Assembly: GCF_004104055.1 (NCBI RefSeq)
Contig: NZ_QOVJ01000001.1
Location: forward strand, 930,001-994,000
Reading direction: 5' to 3'
Length of the DNA: 64,000 nt
Source of the DNA: Leeuwenhoekiella aestuarii
GTDB lineage: Bacteria > Bacteroidota > Bacteroidia > Flavobacteriales > Flavobacteriaceae
Each line of letters opens with the position of its first letter. Within the stretch, counting starts at the first letter, position 1. The notes under the pieces are model-generated. The model was not told the DNA's origin, did no database searches, and saw only the letters and a list, made by a program, of their open reading frames with translations. Shown here piece after piece: positions 1-8,363 of the stretch. A program made the translations under genes and the position numbers.

Positions 1-1445
1 ATGTGCAGATCAAACAAGGTGTAAAATTGGGTAAGGCGGTTCAAATCGCTTTAAATGAAACTGTTGGCGCGTATGCAATTGCAGTTTTTGATAAGAAAAA
101 GCCTAATGAAATTGTGGTTGCTCGTTTGGGTAGTCCGCTAGCAATAGGTATCGGCGAAGATGAATTTTTTATCGCTTCAGATGCTTCCCCTTTTATAGAA
201 TATACAAATAATGCACTTTACCTTGAAGATGGTGAGATGGCTGTTGTGCGTAGAGGTAAAGAGATCAAAGTCTTTAATATTAAAGATGATGCGATTGTAA
301 GTCAGCCTTACATTCAAGAATTAAAATTAAATCTTGAGCAAATTGAGAAAGGCGGTTATCCGCATTTTATGCTCAAAGAAATATATGAGCAACCTCAGGC
401 TATTCGTGACACCTTTAGAGGTAGGATGCGTGAAAATAAGGGCATCGTAAAAATGGCTGGCGTAGATGATCATATAGATAAATTCATCAATGCCAAGCGA
501 CTGGTTATTTTAGCTTGTGGAACTTCCTGGCATGCAGGCTTGGTTGCAGAATATATTATCGAAGAACTGGTTCGCGTTCCTGTGGAGGTTGAATATGCTT
601 CTGAATTTCGGTATCGTAATCCAGTTATTGAAAAAGATGATGTTGTAATTGCGATTTCTCAAAGTGGAGAAACAGCAGATACAATGGCGGCTATGAAGCT
701 TGCTAAAGAAAAAGGAGCTTTTGTTTTTGGTGTGTGTAATGTTGTGGGTTCATCCATATCCAGAGAAGCGCAGGCCGGGGCATATACTCATGCGGGTCCT
801 GAGATAGGTGTAGCTTCAACTAAAGCATTTACAACACAGATTACAGTTCTTACGTTACTGGGCTTAAAAGTAGCTAAAGCTAAAGGTCGAATTTCTACCT
901 CAGACTTTCATATGCACTTAGAAGAATTGCGTTTGATTCCTGAAAAAGTAGAGGAAGCTTTAAAGAGCAATGACCACGTCAGAGAGATAGCAGCAGTTTA
1001 TAAAAATGCTTCTAATTGCCTGTACTTAGGTCGCGGATTTAACTTTCCTGTAGCTTTAGAAGGAGCATTGAAGCTTAAAGAGATCTCTTATATACATGCT
1101 GAAGGTTATCCGGCTGCAGAGATGAAGCATGGTCCTATAGCTTTGATTGATGAGCAAATGCCGGTTGTGGTTATTGCTACCCGTCGCGGACATTACGATA
1201 AAGTAGTGAGCAATATTCAAGAGATCAAAAGCCGAAAAGGTAAAATTATAGCAATTGTAACCAAAGGTGATGTCACAGTAAAAGAACTCGCAGATCACGT
1301 GATTGAAGTACCTGAGGTGATGGATTCTATGTCTCCGTTGTTAACTACTATTCCGCTTCAGCTTTTATCGTATCACATTGCGGTGATGCTGGGTAAAAAC
1401 GTAGATCAACCTCGTAATCTGGCGAAATCTGTCACAGTTGAGTAA
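1..1445 (+). CDS. glmS: Glutamine--fructose-6-phosphate aminotransferase, 3' part (5' end outside window)
   Basis: The enzyme makes glucosamine-6-phosphate from fructose-6-phosphate and glutamine, the first step towards UDP-GlcNAc for peptidoglycan and lipid A. About 480 residues are visible, against roughly 610 in the family. The N-terminal glutaminase domain, with its catalytic Cys, is therefore cut by the window edge, and the in-frame GTG at position 3 is internal. Two SIS sugar-isomerase domains are visible: ACGTSWHAG near visible residue 171, SQSGET near 219, STKAFTTQ, and the second domain with EGALKLKEISYIHAEGY. The C-terminus ends in the conserved tail DQPRNLAKSVTVE. The gene is followed by a 239-bp gap before atpD. 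Identification is very secure. Confidence 0.97.
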   Translation, partial: VQIKQGVKLGKAVQIALNETVGAYAIAVFDKKKPNEIVVARLGSPLAIGIGEDEFFIASDASPFIEYTNNALYLEDGEMAVVRRGKEIKVFNIKDDAIVSQPYIQELKLNLEQIEKGGYPHFMLKEIYEQPQAIRDTFRGRMRENKGIVKMAGVDDHIDKFINAKRLVILACGTSWHAGLVAEYIIEELVRVPVEVEYASEFRYRNPVIEKDDVVIAISQSGETADTMAAMKLAKEKGAFVFGVCNVVGSSISREAQAGAYTHAGPEIGVASTKAFTTQITVLTLLGLKVAKAKGRISTSDFHMHLEELRLIPEKVEEALKSNDHVREIAAVYKNASNCLYLGRGFNFPVALEGALKLKEISYIHAEGYPAAEMKHGPIALIDEQMPVVVIATRRGHYDKVVSNIQEIKSRKGKIIAIVTKGDVTVKELADHVIEVPEVMDSMSPLLTTIPLQLLSYHIAVMLGKNVDQPRNLAKSVTVE

Positions 1446-1576
1446 TTCCCTATAAGTTAATATTTTCAAGAATTTATTTGTTTTTTAGTTTCCTGAGCAT
1501 CTGTTGTTTATAAAGGTGATGTGGTTGATTTGCTGTGTTTTTTCAGAACCAAATAAATTCAATAAAAGTCTTTTAG

Positions 1577-1603
1577 GTTTTTAAATATTAAAAACTATCT
1601 TTG
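1577..1603 (+). promoter_or_regulatory. Probable atpDC promoter with an overlapping palindrome
   Basis: TATCTTTG at 1596-1603 fits the Bacteroidota -7 element TAnnTTTG. Directly upstream is a perfect inverted repeat, GTTTTTAA-ATA-TTAAAAAC (1577-1595), filling the -33/spacer region where no clear TTG is seen. The predicted transcript start is near 1609, which gives a leader of about 75 nt. The palindrome could be an operator or simply an AT-rich promoter feature. Confidence 0.5.
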
Positions 1604-1678
1604 CACGACGAAAAAAACGAGGGGTATTTATGTTCAATTTATTTTTTTCGACTACATATTTTGCTAAACATTAAATAG

Positions 1679-3193
<1,515 letters not shown>

Positions 3194-3265
3194 AACTGAG
3201 TCTACCGTTATCAGTCTCAGTATCAAGTACTGTAAACTGTAACTGTTCTCTGTAAACTTAAAAAT

Positions 3266-3544
3266 ATGCATTTAGAAATAGTAAGTCCTGAAGCTACTTT
3301 ATATAGCGGAGAAGCAACTTCGGTTATCGTACCTGGTACTGATGGTGCATTTCAGCTTTTGGATAATCACGCACCTATCGTTTCAATTCTAGAAGAAGGT
3401 ATCATGAAAGTTCAAGGAGCTAAGCTTTCAGATAAGGCTAAAAAGCATTTTACTACCGGAAAAGATGCTGGTGAAATTACACTAGCTATTAAGTCTGGAA
3501 CAGTAGAAATGAAGGATAATAAAGTAATAGTTCTAGCTGACTAA
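3266..3544 (+). CDS. atpC: F1Fo ATP synthase subunit epsilon
   Basis: This subunit belongs to the central stalk of F1 and couples rotation to catalysis. At 92 residues it is a short form containing only the N-terminal beta-sandwich (SPEATLYSGEATSVIVPGTDGAFQLLDNHAPIVS region). The C-terminal two-helix regulatory domain of E. coli epsilon, which inhibits ATP hydrolysis, is missing. Such short epsilon subunits are normal in Bacteroidota. It is co-transcribed with atpD and ends 18 bp before a strong terminator. Confidence 0.95.
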   Translation: MHLEIVSPEATLYSGEATSVIVPGTDGAFQLLDNHAPIVSILEEGIMKVQGAKLSDKAKKHFTTGKDAGEITLAIKSGTVEMKDNKVIVLAD

Positions 3545-3562
3545 GCTGAATTATTAACTAAT

Positions 3563-3602
3563 AAAAAAAGCGCTTAATCACTTTTGATTAAGCGCTTTTT
3601 TT
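3563..3602 (+). terminator. Intrinsic terminator after atpC, probably bidirectional
   Basis: A perfect 11-bp stem (GCGCTTAATCA at 3570-3580, loop CTTT, complement at 3585-3595) is followed by a T tract and preceded by an A tract. The symmetry lets it serve atpC on the plus strand and also the M61 peptidase gene ending at 3657 on the minus strand. Confidence 0.93.
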
Positions 3603-3656
3603 ATTGACCCGGCTAAAAAGTGAAGACTTATAGAGTGGGTTCCAGTTTTATTAAAA

Positions 3657-5429
3657 TCACTTTTTTGCCAGCCACGCTTGCCGGGCTTTTACAACTTCTT
3701 TCTTTGCTTTTTCATCAATGCTAATCGTGTAAGTAGGATCTGCAGCCAGGCGTACAGTAGTCTCCAATTCATTCCCAAAACGCGTAAATGTGACTTCCAG
3801 CATATCATCTATATTCTTTTCGTTAAGAAGCTGGTTAAAAGCTTCATTTGAAGTCATTTCAATGCCGTCAATTGCCGTAATGACATCTCCTTTATCAAGC
3901 TCGGCTTCGTAAGCCGGACTTCCCTTAAACGTGTTCCTGCTGATTTCCAGGCCTGATGTGGTCTCTTTAAACGAGGCTCCAAAATAGGGCTTCATAGTAT
4001 CCTGTTCCAGCTTTAGGCCTACAGAGGCCAGCAGGTCTTCATAATCTGGCATCTTGCTGTCGTAAATATACTTTTCAAAAAAGTTTTGGGCGAAATCTTT
4101 TCCGGCATAATCAGCAAGCGTGGTTTCAATATCAGCAGCCGTATAGGCCACTTCGGTTTTACCGAAACGCTTCCACATCAATTGCATAAAATCATCCAGA
4201 TTCAGACCTTTTTCGTGTAAGCTTAAATCTAAAGCAAGACCCAAAACACTTCCGTAGGAGTAATATGAGATAAACATATTCTCGCGGTTGACGGGATCAA
4301 CCGAAGTTGCAGCATCTACAAAAGGTGCCTGATTGCTCATTTCAATCGGGTTGAAATACTCCAGTGCCGGTGAATTCCATACATAATTAAACGTGCCGTT
4401 TAAACTTTTGACATAATCTTCCGCAGAAATGATTCCGGCCCGTTCCAAAATCAAATTGGTGTAATAGCTCGTGAAACCTTCGGCAAACCAAAGGCTGTTG
4501 CTCATATTGGCTTTATCAAAGTGAAACGGCTCTAAATCTGCAGGGCGAATGCGCTCCACATTCCAACTGTGAAAATATTCGTGTGATACAGTGCCAATAT
4601 TGCCCTTCATTCCGCCATTGGCGAGCGTCTCCGTATCGGTAAGAATGGTGCTGTTGCGGTGTTCCATCCCATCCCCGGAAACATTGGGCATATAACAGGC
4701 GAGAAACGTATAGGTGCCATAATCGTATTTGGGCAATTCGCCATAAACGGCCTTTTCCTGCAAGACAATTTCTTTGACCTTATCCCAGTATTCATCAAAT
4801 TCAGCTTCGGTACCCGGATCATGTAGTACAAACTTTATAGTCTGACCGTCTACTTCAAATTCACGCGCTTTGTAGTTGCTTATTTCGGTAGGGCTGTCCA
4901 TAAAATAGTACAGGTTTGGGGCGGAAAACGTATTTCCTTCCTCGTGTTTGAGTTGGGTGGCGACCTTCCAACCCAAATCTTTCCGTGCGTCAAAAGTTAT
5001 TTCGATGGGACGTTCCTGTAAGTCGTTAGCATACATAAAAGTTGCCGGCATATTCAGATGCGCGTGGGTTGCGTCTACCTGTGAATAGGTGCCTCCGCCC
5101 CGATTGGCAAAGAGAATGTATTCTATATTGATTGTGCCATCTGTATTGGTGATGATCCAACTATACGGGTCGTCTCGTTTGACCTCAAGCGGTTCTCCGG
5201 CTCCGTTGGTTGCCTTAAAACCGTAGACATTTTTAGCGAACTCGTGAATGGCGTAACGACCCGGTGAAGATCTACTCATTTCAACGCGTAGTGTTTTTGA
5301 TTTAATATCCGGAAATGTTGCTTTTACTACCGCCTCGTGGTGCACGGCATTGTTAAAAGAAATTTCATAGGTATTGGTCTGAGCCTGAAGAGAAAGGCTT
5401 ACAAGTAGGAAAGCAATCCAAAGTTTCAT
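3657..5429 (-). CDS. M61 family glycyl aminopeptidase with PDZ domain, exported
   Basis: This is a 590-residue zinc metallopeptidase. A signal peptide covers about residues 1-16 (ends SLQAQ), so it acts in the periplasm or at the outer membrane. The N-terminal M61 beta-domain is followed by the zinc motif HEYFH at 283-287 in the context SHEYFHSWNVERIRP. The third ligand is probably Glu317 in LWFAEGFTSYY. A C-terminal PDZ domain spans about 490-560 (FKGSPAYEAELDKGDVITAIDG). The fold and motif order are those of family M61; the natural substrate is unknown. It is monocistronic, and its 3' end faces the atpC terminator. Confidence 0.92.
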   Translation of the reverse strand: MKLWIAFLLVSLSLQAQTNTYEISFNNAVHHEAVVKATFPDIKSKTLRVEMSRSSPGRYAIHEFAKNVYGFKATNGAGEPLEVKRDDPYSWIITNTDGTINIEYILFANRGGGTYSQVDATHAHLNMPATFMYANDLQERPIEITFDARKDLGWKVATQLKHEEGNTFSAPNLYYFMDSPTEISNYKAREFEVDGQTIKFVLHDPGTEAEFDEYWDKVKEIVLQEKAVYGELPKYDYGTYTFLACYMPNVSGDGMEHRNSTILTDTETLANGGMKGNIGTVSHEYFHSWNVERIRPADLEPFHFDKANMSNSLWFAEGFTSYYTNLILERAGIISAEDYVKSLNGTFNYVWNSPALEYFNPIEMSNQAPFVDAATSVDPVNRENMFISYYSYGSVLGLALDLSLHEKGLNLDDFMQLMWKRFGKTEVAYTAADIETTLADYAGKDFAQNFFEKYIYDSKMPDYEDLLASVGLKLEQDTMKPYFGASFKETTSGLEISRNTFKGSPAYEAELDKGDVITAIDGIEMTSNEAFNQLLNEKNIDDMLEVTFTRFGNELETTVRLAADPTYTISIDEKAKKEVVKARQAWLAKK

Positions 5430-5499
5430 GTAAAGCAGTTTGAGAATGAATTTTAAAAGTACTCATAAAACCAATATTTTTCTAGAAACAGAGCTATTT

Positions 5500-5727
5500 C
5501 TATTCCCCTCCTTTGGAGGGGGCAGGGGAGGAAAAGGCTAAAATATCTCCCGGCTGACAATCTAAAGCCTGGCAAATGGCCTCTAAGGTTGAAAAACGTA
5601 CCGCCTTGGCCTTACCCGATTTCAGGATCGAAAGATTGGCCTCGGTGATTCCTACGATTTCCGCGAGTTCTTTGCTTTTCATATTGTGGTCTGCCAATAC
5701 CTGATCTAAGTTGATGATTATGGGCAT
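5500..5727 (-). CDS. XRE/YozG-type HTH regulator
   Basis: This is a 75-residue DNA-binding protein that is almost all one Cro/C1-type helix-turn-helix: DQVLADHNMKSKELAEIVGI as the leading helices, then EANLSILKSGKAKAVRFSTLEAICQALDCQPGDIL. It lies 2 bp downstream of a DUF2975 membrane protein gene, a pairing common in bacteria (YozG family). Its last residues, PAPSKGGE and the stop, are encoded by a CCCCTCC-TTTG palindromic repeat, so the natural C-terminus may have been changed by insertion. It probably regulates its own operon through the palindrome at 6370-6384 (inference). Confidence 0.88.
   Translation of the reverse strand: MPIIINLDQVLADHNMKSKELAEIVGITEANLSILKSGKAKAVRFSTLEAICQALDCQPGDILAFSSPAPSKGGE
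5505..5528. repeat. Short palindromic repeat, CCCCTCC/GGAGGGG type
   Basis: CCCCTCC (5505-5511), TTT, then GGAGGGG (5515-5521), followed by a G/C-rich tail. It overlaps the final codons of the HTH gene. A near copy lies in bioF at 6552-6569, and a related CCCC...GGGG element lies at 62914-62935. Confidence 0.75.
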
Positions 5728-5729
5728 GG

Positions 5730-6245
5730 CTAGACGGTTAAATCATTTTCTTCTTTTAGGGCTAAAGCTTTTCTAAAAGCATCACTGAGTAACAAAAACA
5801 GCACACCCACAATCAGCAAAAATAAAAGCAGTTTGAAATTAGACGAACCAAAAGTGATACTGAATCTGCCCGAGTTTGTAAGTATGGCATTCACGCCAAC
5901 AAAAAGAAACGAGCCCAAAGCACAGACGGTAAAAAAGCGTCCGGCTTTATTCGTGCACAATACCACTTCTTGAGAGAACAGCTTTCCCTTTAGCAGCAGC
6001 CCGGCGAATTTGCGCAGCTGATAAAATCCAAAGAAGAACAGTAGAAACAATGCGAAAAATGTAAGTGTAAAGAGCAAGGCTTTCCCTCCAAAACCACTTT
6101 CAGTAAAGGGGATATTCACACTAAAGATGCTTTGCTCCGGAAAAATCAGGATGTACAAAATAGTTCCGGGAAAAAAAACCACAATAGGAATCATAAGAAA
6201 GAAAGCCAAATCAATAACTAGCTTAAAGAGTTTATTAAGATTCAT
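5730..6245 (-). CDS. DUF2975 family membrane protein
   Basis: This is a 171-residue integral membrane protein with four predicted hydrophobic segments, at about residues 8-30, 50-75, 103-125 and 134-157. It fits the DUF2975 family, which is usually encoded next to a YozG-type HTH regulator as it is here, 2 bp away. The biochemical function is unknown; a role as membrane sensor or target of the regulator is inference. The gene starts 4 bp after the stop of a 35-codon membrane-peptide gene, so the three form one operon. Confidence 0.8.
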   Translation of the reverse strand: MNLNKLFKLVIDLAFFLMIPIVVFFPGTILYILIFPEQSIFSVNIPFTESGFGGKALLFTLTFFALFLLFFFGFYQLRKFAGLLLKGKLFSQEVVLCTNKAGRFFTVCALGSFLFVGVNAILTNSGRFSITFGSSNFKLLLFLLIVGVLFLLLSDAFRKALALKEENDLTV

Positions 6246-6249
6246 AGCT

Positions 6250-6357
6250 CTAGTGATGAATTACACCAATAACAACTTGATCTGCAATAAAAGCCATGAT
6301 TGTAAAGAGAATTACAACTGATGCGGCTACAATAAATAATACATTTTTAGTTTTCAT
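6250..6357 (-). CDS. Small single-pass membrane peptide, 35 aa, first gene of the DUF2975-HTH operon
   Basis: This is a short reading frame of 36 codons. It starts with ATG at 6357, about 23 nt after the predicted transcript start, and ends with TAG at 6250, four bases before the DUF2975 start codon. The peptide begins MKTKNVLFIVAASVVILFTI and continues with a short polar tail ending VIHH. This is one transmembrane helix with a Lys-rich cytoplasmic N-terminus. Position, spacing and the promoter upstream argue that it is a real gene. I do not recognise a family. It may be a partner subunit or regulator of the DUF2975 protein. Confidence 0.6.
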   Translation of the reverse strand: MKTKNVLFIVAASVVILFTIMAFIADQVVIGVIHH

Positions 6358-6369
6358 AGGTTTAAATAT

Positions 6370-6384
6370 TATCGTTTTACGATA
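6370..6384. promoter_or_regulatory. Operator-like palindrome TATCG-N5-CGATA
   Basis: A perfect inverted repeat TATCG TTTTA CGATA lies exactly over the predicted transcription start (near 6380) of the small peptide-DUF2975-HTH operon. A dimeric HTH protein bound here would block transcription. The product of the third gene is the obvious candidate (inference). Confidence 0.55.
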
Positions 6385-6385
6385 A

Positions 6386-6413
6386 CAAATATAGTTTAAT
6401 TATTGAAAAACAA
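6386..6413 (-). promoter_or_regulatory. Promoter of the peptide-DUF2975-HTH operon
   Basis: Read on the minus strand, TTG (6411-6413) and TATATTTG (6386-6393) are separated by 17 bp, an exact match to the flavobacterial TTG-N17-TAnnTTTG promoter. A second inverted repeat, AATTATTG-AAAAA-CAATAATT (6398-6418), covers the -33 region. Confidence 0.75.
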
Positions 6414-6469
6414 TAATTTTTAGTGAAATATTTTTCATTTGTATCTTTCGAAGAGCTCTGGGTAGGATG

Positions 6470-6477
6470 TATCTTTG
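6470..6477 (+). promoter_or_regulatory. -7 element of bioF, implying a leaderless or near-leaderless mRNA
   Basis: TATCTTTG matches TAnnTTTG and ends only 4 bases before the ATG at 6482. With the usual spacing the transcript would start at or within 1-2 bases of the start codon. No TTG is seen at the right distance upstream. Confidence 0.5.
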
Positions 6478-6481
6478 TGGG

Positions 6482-7684
6482 ATGCTAGCCAAAAAACTAC
6501 AGGATAAACTCAATCTTCGAAATGAAGCGAATGCTTTACGAAGTTTAAGCTCCCCTCCTTTGGAAGGGGTAAGTAAAGCCATTGATTTTTCTTCAAACGA
6601 TTACCTGGGTTTTTCTAAAAACGAGACCATTTTTCTCCGTGCCAGTGAAATCTTAGAAGAACAAAACCTGAAACAAAACGGAGCTACCGGTTCGCGTTTG
6701 CTTTCTGGGAATCACAAAATTTACGATCTGGCCGAAAATTATATCGCAGAAACACACGGTGTTGAAGCGGCCTTGATTTTTAACTCGGGGTATGATGCGA
6801 ATGTGGGTTTTTTCAGCAGTGTGCCCCAGCGGGGTGATGTGATTTTATATGATGAATTCATACACGCCAGCATTCGTGATGGGATTCAGATGAGCCATGC
6901 GAAGGCCTATAAATTCAAGCATAACGATTTAGAAGATCTGGTATCGAAATTGTCACTTCGAGCGCAGTCGAGAAGTCAGGTAAATACAAATCAAAGCGAA
7001 ATTTACGTAGTCACCGAATCGGTTTTTTCTATGGATGGAGATAGTCCCGATCTTAAAGCAATGACTCATTTATGTGAAAAGCACGAGGCCTGTTTTGTAG
7101 TTGATGAGGCGCACGCCCTAGGCGTGTTTGGGATGGGATTAGTCGATAATATGGCACTCGGGAACCCAGTTGTGAGGTTGGTGACTTTTGGGAAAGCTAT
7201 GGGTTGTCACGGAGCCGCTATTTTGGGCTCTGACCAACTCAAGTCTTATCTGGTTAATTTCGCCCGCAGCCTGATTTACACAACCGGTTTACCGCCGCAT
7301 AGTGTAGCAACCATCTTAGCTTCTTATAAACAGCTTGCAAATGTCACCCCGAGCGCAGTCGAGGGGCTTTCCGATGAAATGAAAAAGCTTAATGAAAACA
7401 TTCAATTTTTCCGAAAAGAAATTAAAACGAAAAAGCTTCAGGCGTATTTTATAGCAAGTGACTCCGCGATTCAATCGGCAGTAATTTCAGGAAATGAACG
7501 CGTTAAAGCCATTTCGCGAAAGCTTAAAGAAAACGGTTTTGACGTTAAAGCGATTCTTTCGCCCACGGTGCCTGCGGGACAAGAGCGCTTGCGATTTTGC
7601 CTACACAGTTACAATACGCAAAGTGAAATAGAAACCGTTCTGGAGCTTCTGGCAAAATCTTTAGAGGGATTCTCTGCAGATTAA
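6482..7684 (+). CDS. bioF: 8-amino-7-oxononanoate synthase
   Basis: This PLP enzyme condenses pimeloyl-ACP (or -CoA) with alanine in the first dedicated ring-forming stage of biotin synthesis. The ATG at 6482 gives MLAKKLQDKL, matching homologues; the upstream ATG at 6467 adds five residues lying inside the promoter. Class-II aminotransferase features are GATGSRLLSGNH, VDEAHALGVFG, and the PLP-lysine K238 in FGKAMGCHG. The length is 400 residues, slightly longer than usual (about 380). The excess is explained by three in-frame repeat insertions at about residues 23-29, 157-167 and 288-296. The gene heads bioF-bioD-bioA. Confidence 0.95.
   Translation: MLAKKLQDKLNLRNEANALRSLSSPPLEGVSKAIDFSSNDYLGFSKNETIFLRASEILEEQNLKQNGATGSRLLSGNHKIYDLAENYIAETHGVEAALIFNSGYDANVGFFSSVPQRGDVILYDEFIHASIRDGIQMSHAKAYKFKHNDLEDLVSKLSLRAQSRSQVNTNQSEIYVVTESVFSMDGDSPDLKAMTHLCEKHEACFVVDEAHALGVFGMGLVDNMALGNPVVRLVTFGKAMGCHGAAILGSDQLKSYLVNFARSLIYTTGLPPHSVATILASYKQLANVTPSAVEGLSDEMKKLNENIQFFRKEIKTKKLQAYFIASDSAIQSAVISGNERVKAISRKLKENGFDVKAILSPTVPAGQERLRFCLHSYNTQSEIETVLELLAKSLEGFSAD
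6551..6570. repeat. Palindromic repeat in bioF, copy 1 (CCCCTCC type)
   Basis: CCCCTCCTTTGGAAGGGG within bioF encodes SSPPLEG near residue 25, in the surface-exposed N-terminal part. It is almost the same as the repeat at the end of the HTH gene (5505-5521). Confidence 0.7.
6952..6980. repeat. Palindromic repeat in bioF, copy 2 (CGAGCGCAGTCGAG type)
   Basis: The core CTTCGAGCGCAGTCGAGAAG encodes LRAQSRS in bioF. The same core CGAGCGCAGTCGAG recurs at 7350-7363, 60797-60810 and 63001-63014. Confidence 0.85.
7343..7367. repeat. Palindromic repeat in bioF, copy 3 (CGAGCGCAGTCGAG type)
   Basis: CCCCGAGCGCAGTCGAGGGG within bioF encodes VTPSAVEGL near residues 288-296. The flanks (CCCC/GGGG) differ from those of copy 2, but they stay complementary to each other, which suggests selection on the stem. 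Confidence 0.85.
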
Positions 7685-7695
7685 ACTTGCGGTAG

Positions 7696-7703
7696 TACCT
7701 TTG
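7696..7703 (+). promoter_or_regulatory. -7 element upstream of bioD
   Basis: TACCTTTG fits TAnnTTTG and lies 8 bases before the bioD ATG, so the leader would be only a few nucleotides. It would give bioD-bioA an internal promoter in addition to read-through from bioF. No good TTG is seen upstream. Confidence 0.4.
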
Positions 7704-7711
7704 CAAGCACT

Positions 7712-8332
7712 ATGAAAAAACAGACTTTTTTTATAACCGGTATTTCTACAGAAGTAGGAAAAACCGTGGCTTCGGCAATTGTGACTGAAGCTTTGGAAGC
7801 TGATTACTGGAAGCCTATTCAGGCGGGTGACTTAGACGATTCTGACACCCATAAGGTTAAGCGGTTTATCAGTAATACTAAAACGCATTTTTTTGAAAAT
7901 GCCTTCAGTCTGCAAACACCTATGAGTCCGCATGCGGCGGCGGCAATCGACGGTGTTTCCATTAAAGCTTCAAGTATACAAAAACCACTAACAGAAAATA
8001 ATCTGGTGATAGAAGGAGCAGGTGGACTGCTGGTTCCTATTAGCGATACAGAGACAATTCTTGATTTAATTCAGCCTGAAGATAAAGTGATTGTCGTTTC
8101 CAGACATTATCTGGGAAGTATCAACCATACCTTGTTGACCATCGATAAACTAAAACGTGAAGGTAAAACCATTTTCGGAATTCTTTTTAGTGGCAAAGAG
8201 CACCCCACAACCGAAGCCGTAATTGAAAAAATGAGCGGTGTATCCATTTTAGGCCGAATTGATGAAGAGCCTTATTTTGATAAAATGGTAGTCAAAGAAT
8301 ATGCTGATCGTTTGAAGGAAGTTCTACAGTAA
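7712..8332 (+). CDS. bioD: Dethiobiotin synthetase
   Basis: This ATP-dependent carboxylase closes the ureido ring of biotin on 7,8-diaminopelargonate. The 206-residue protein has the P-loop variant GISTEVGKT at residues 10-18, the DAPA-binding KPIQAGD, the Mg-binding switch EGAGGLLVPI and the base-recognition region ILFSG. Length is typical. It sits 27 bp after bioF and 31 bp before bioA. Confidence 0.95.
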   Translation: MKKQTFFITGISTEVGKTVASAIVTEALEADYWKPIQAGDLDDSDTHKVKRFISNTKTHFFENAFSLQTPMSPHAAAAIDGVSIKASSIQKPLTENNLVIEGAGGLLVPISDTETILDLIQPEDKVIVVSRHYLGSINHTLLTIDKLKREGKTIFGILFSGKEHPTTEAVIEKMSGVSILGRIDEEPYFDKMVVKEYADRLKEVLQ

Positions 8333-8363
8333 GCAGACTTTTAAGAATTTTAAACTTTATATC

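Noticed and set aside
5430-5499. Possible gene between the M61 peptidase and the HTH gene
   Set aside because: Only 70 bp; no start, hairpin or coding signal was seen.
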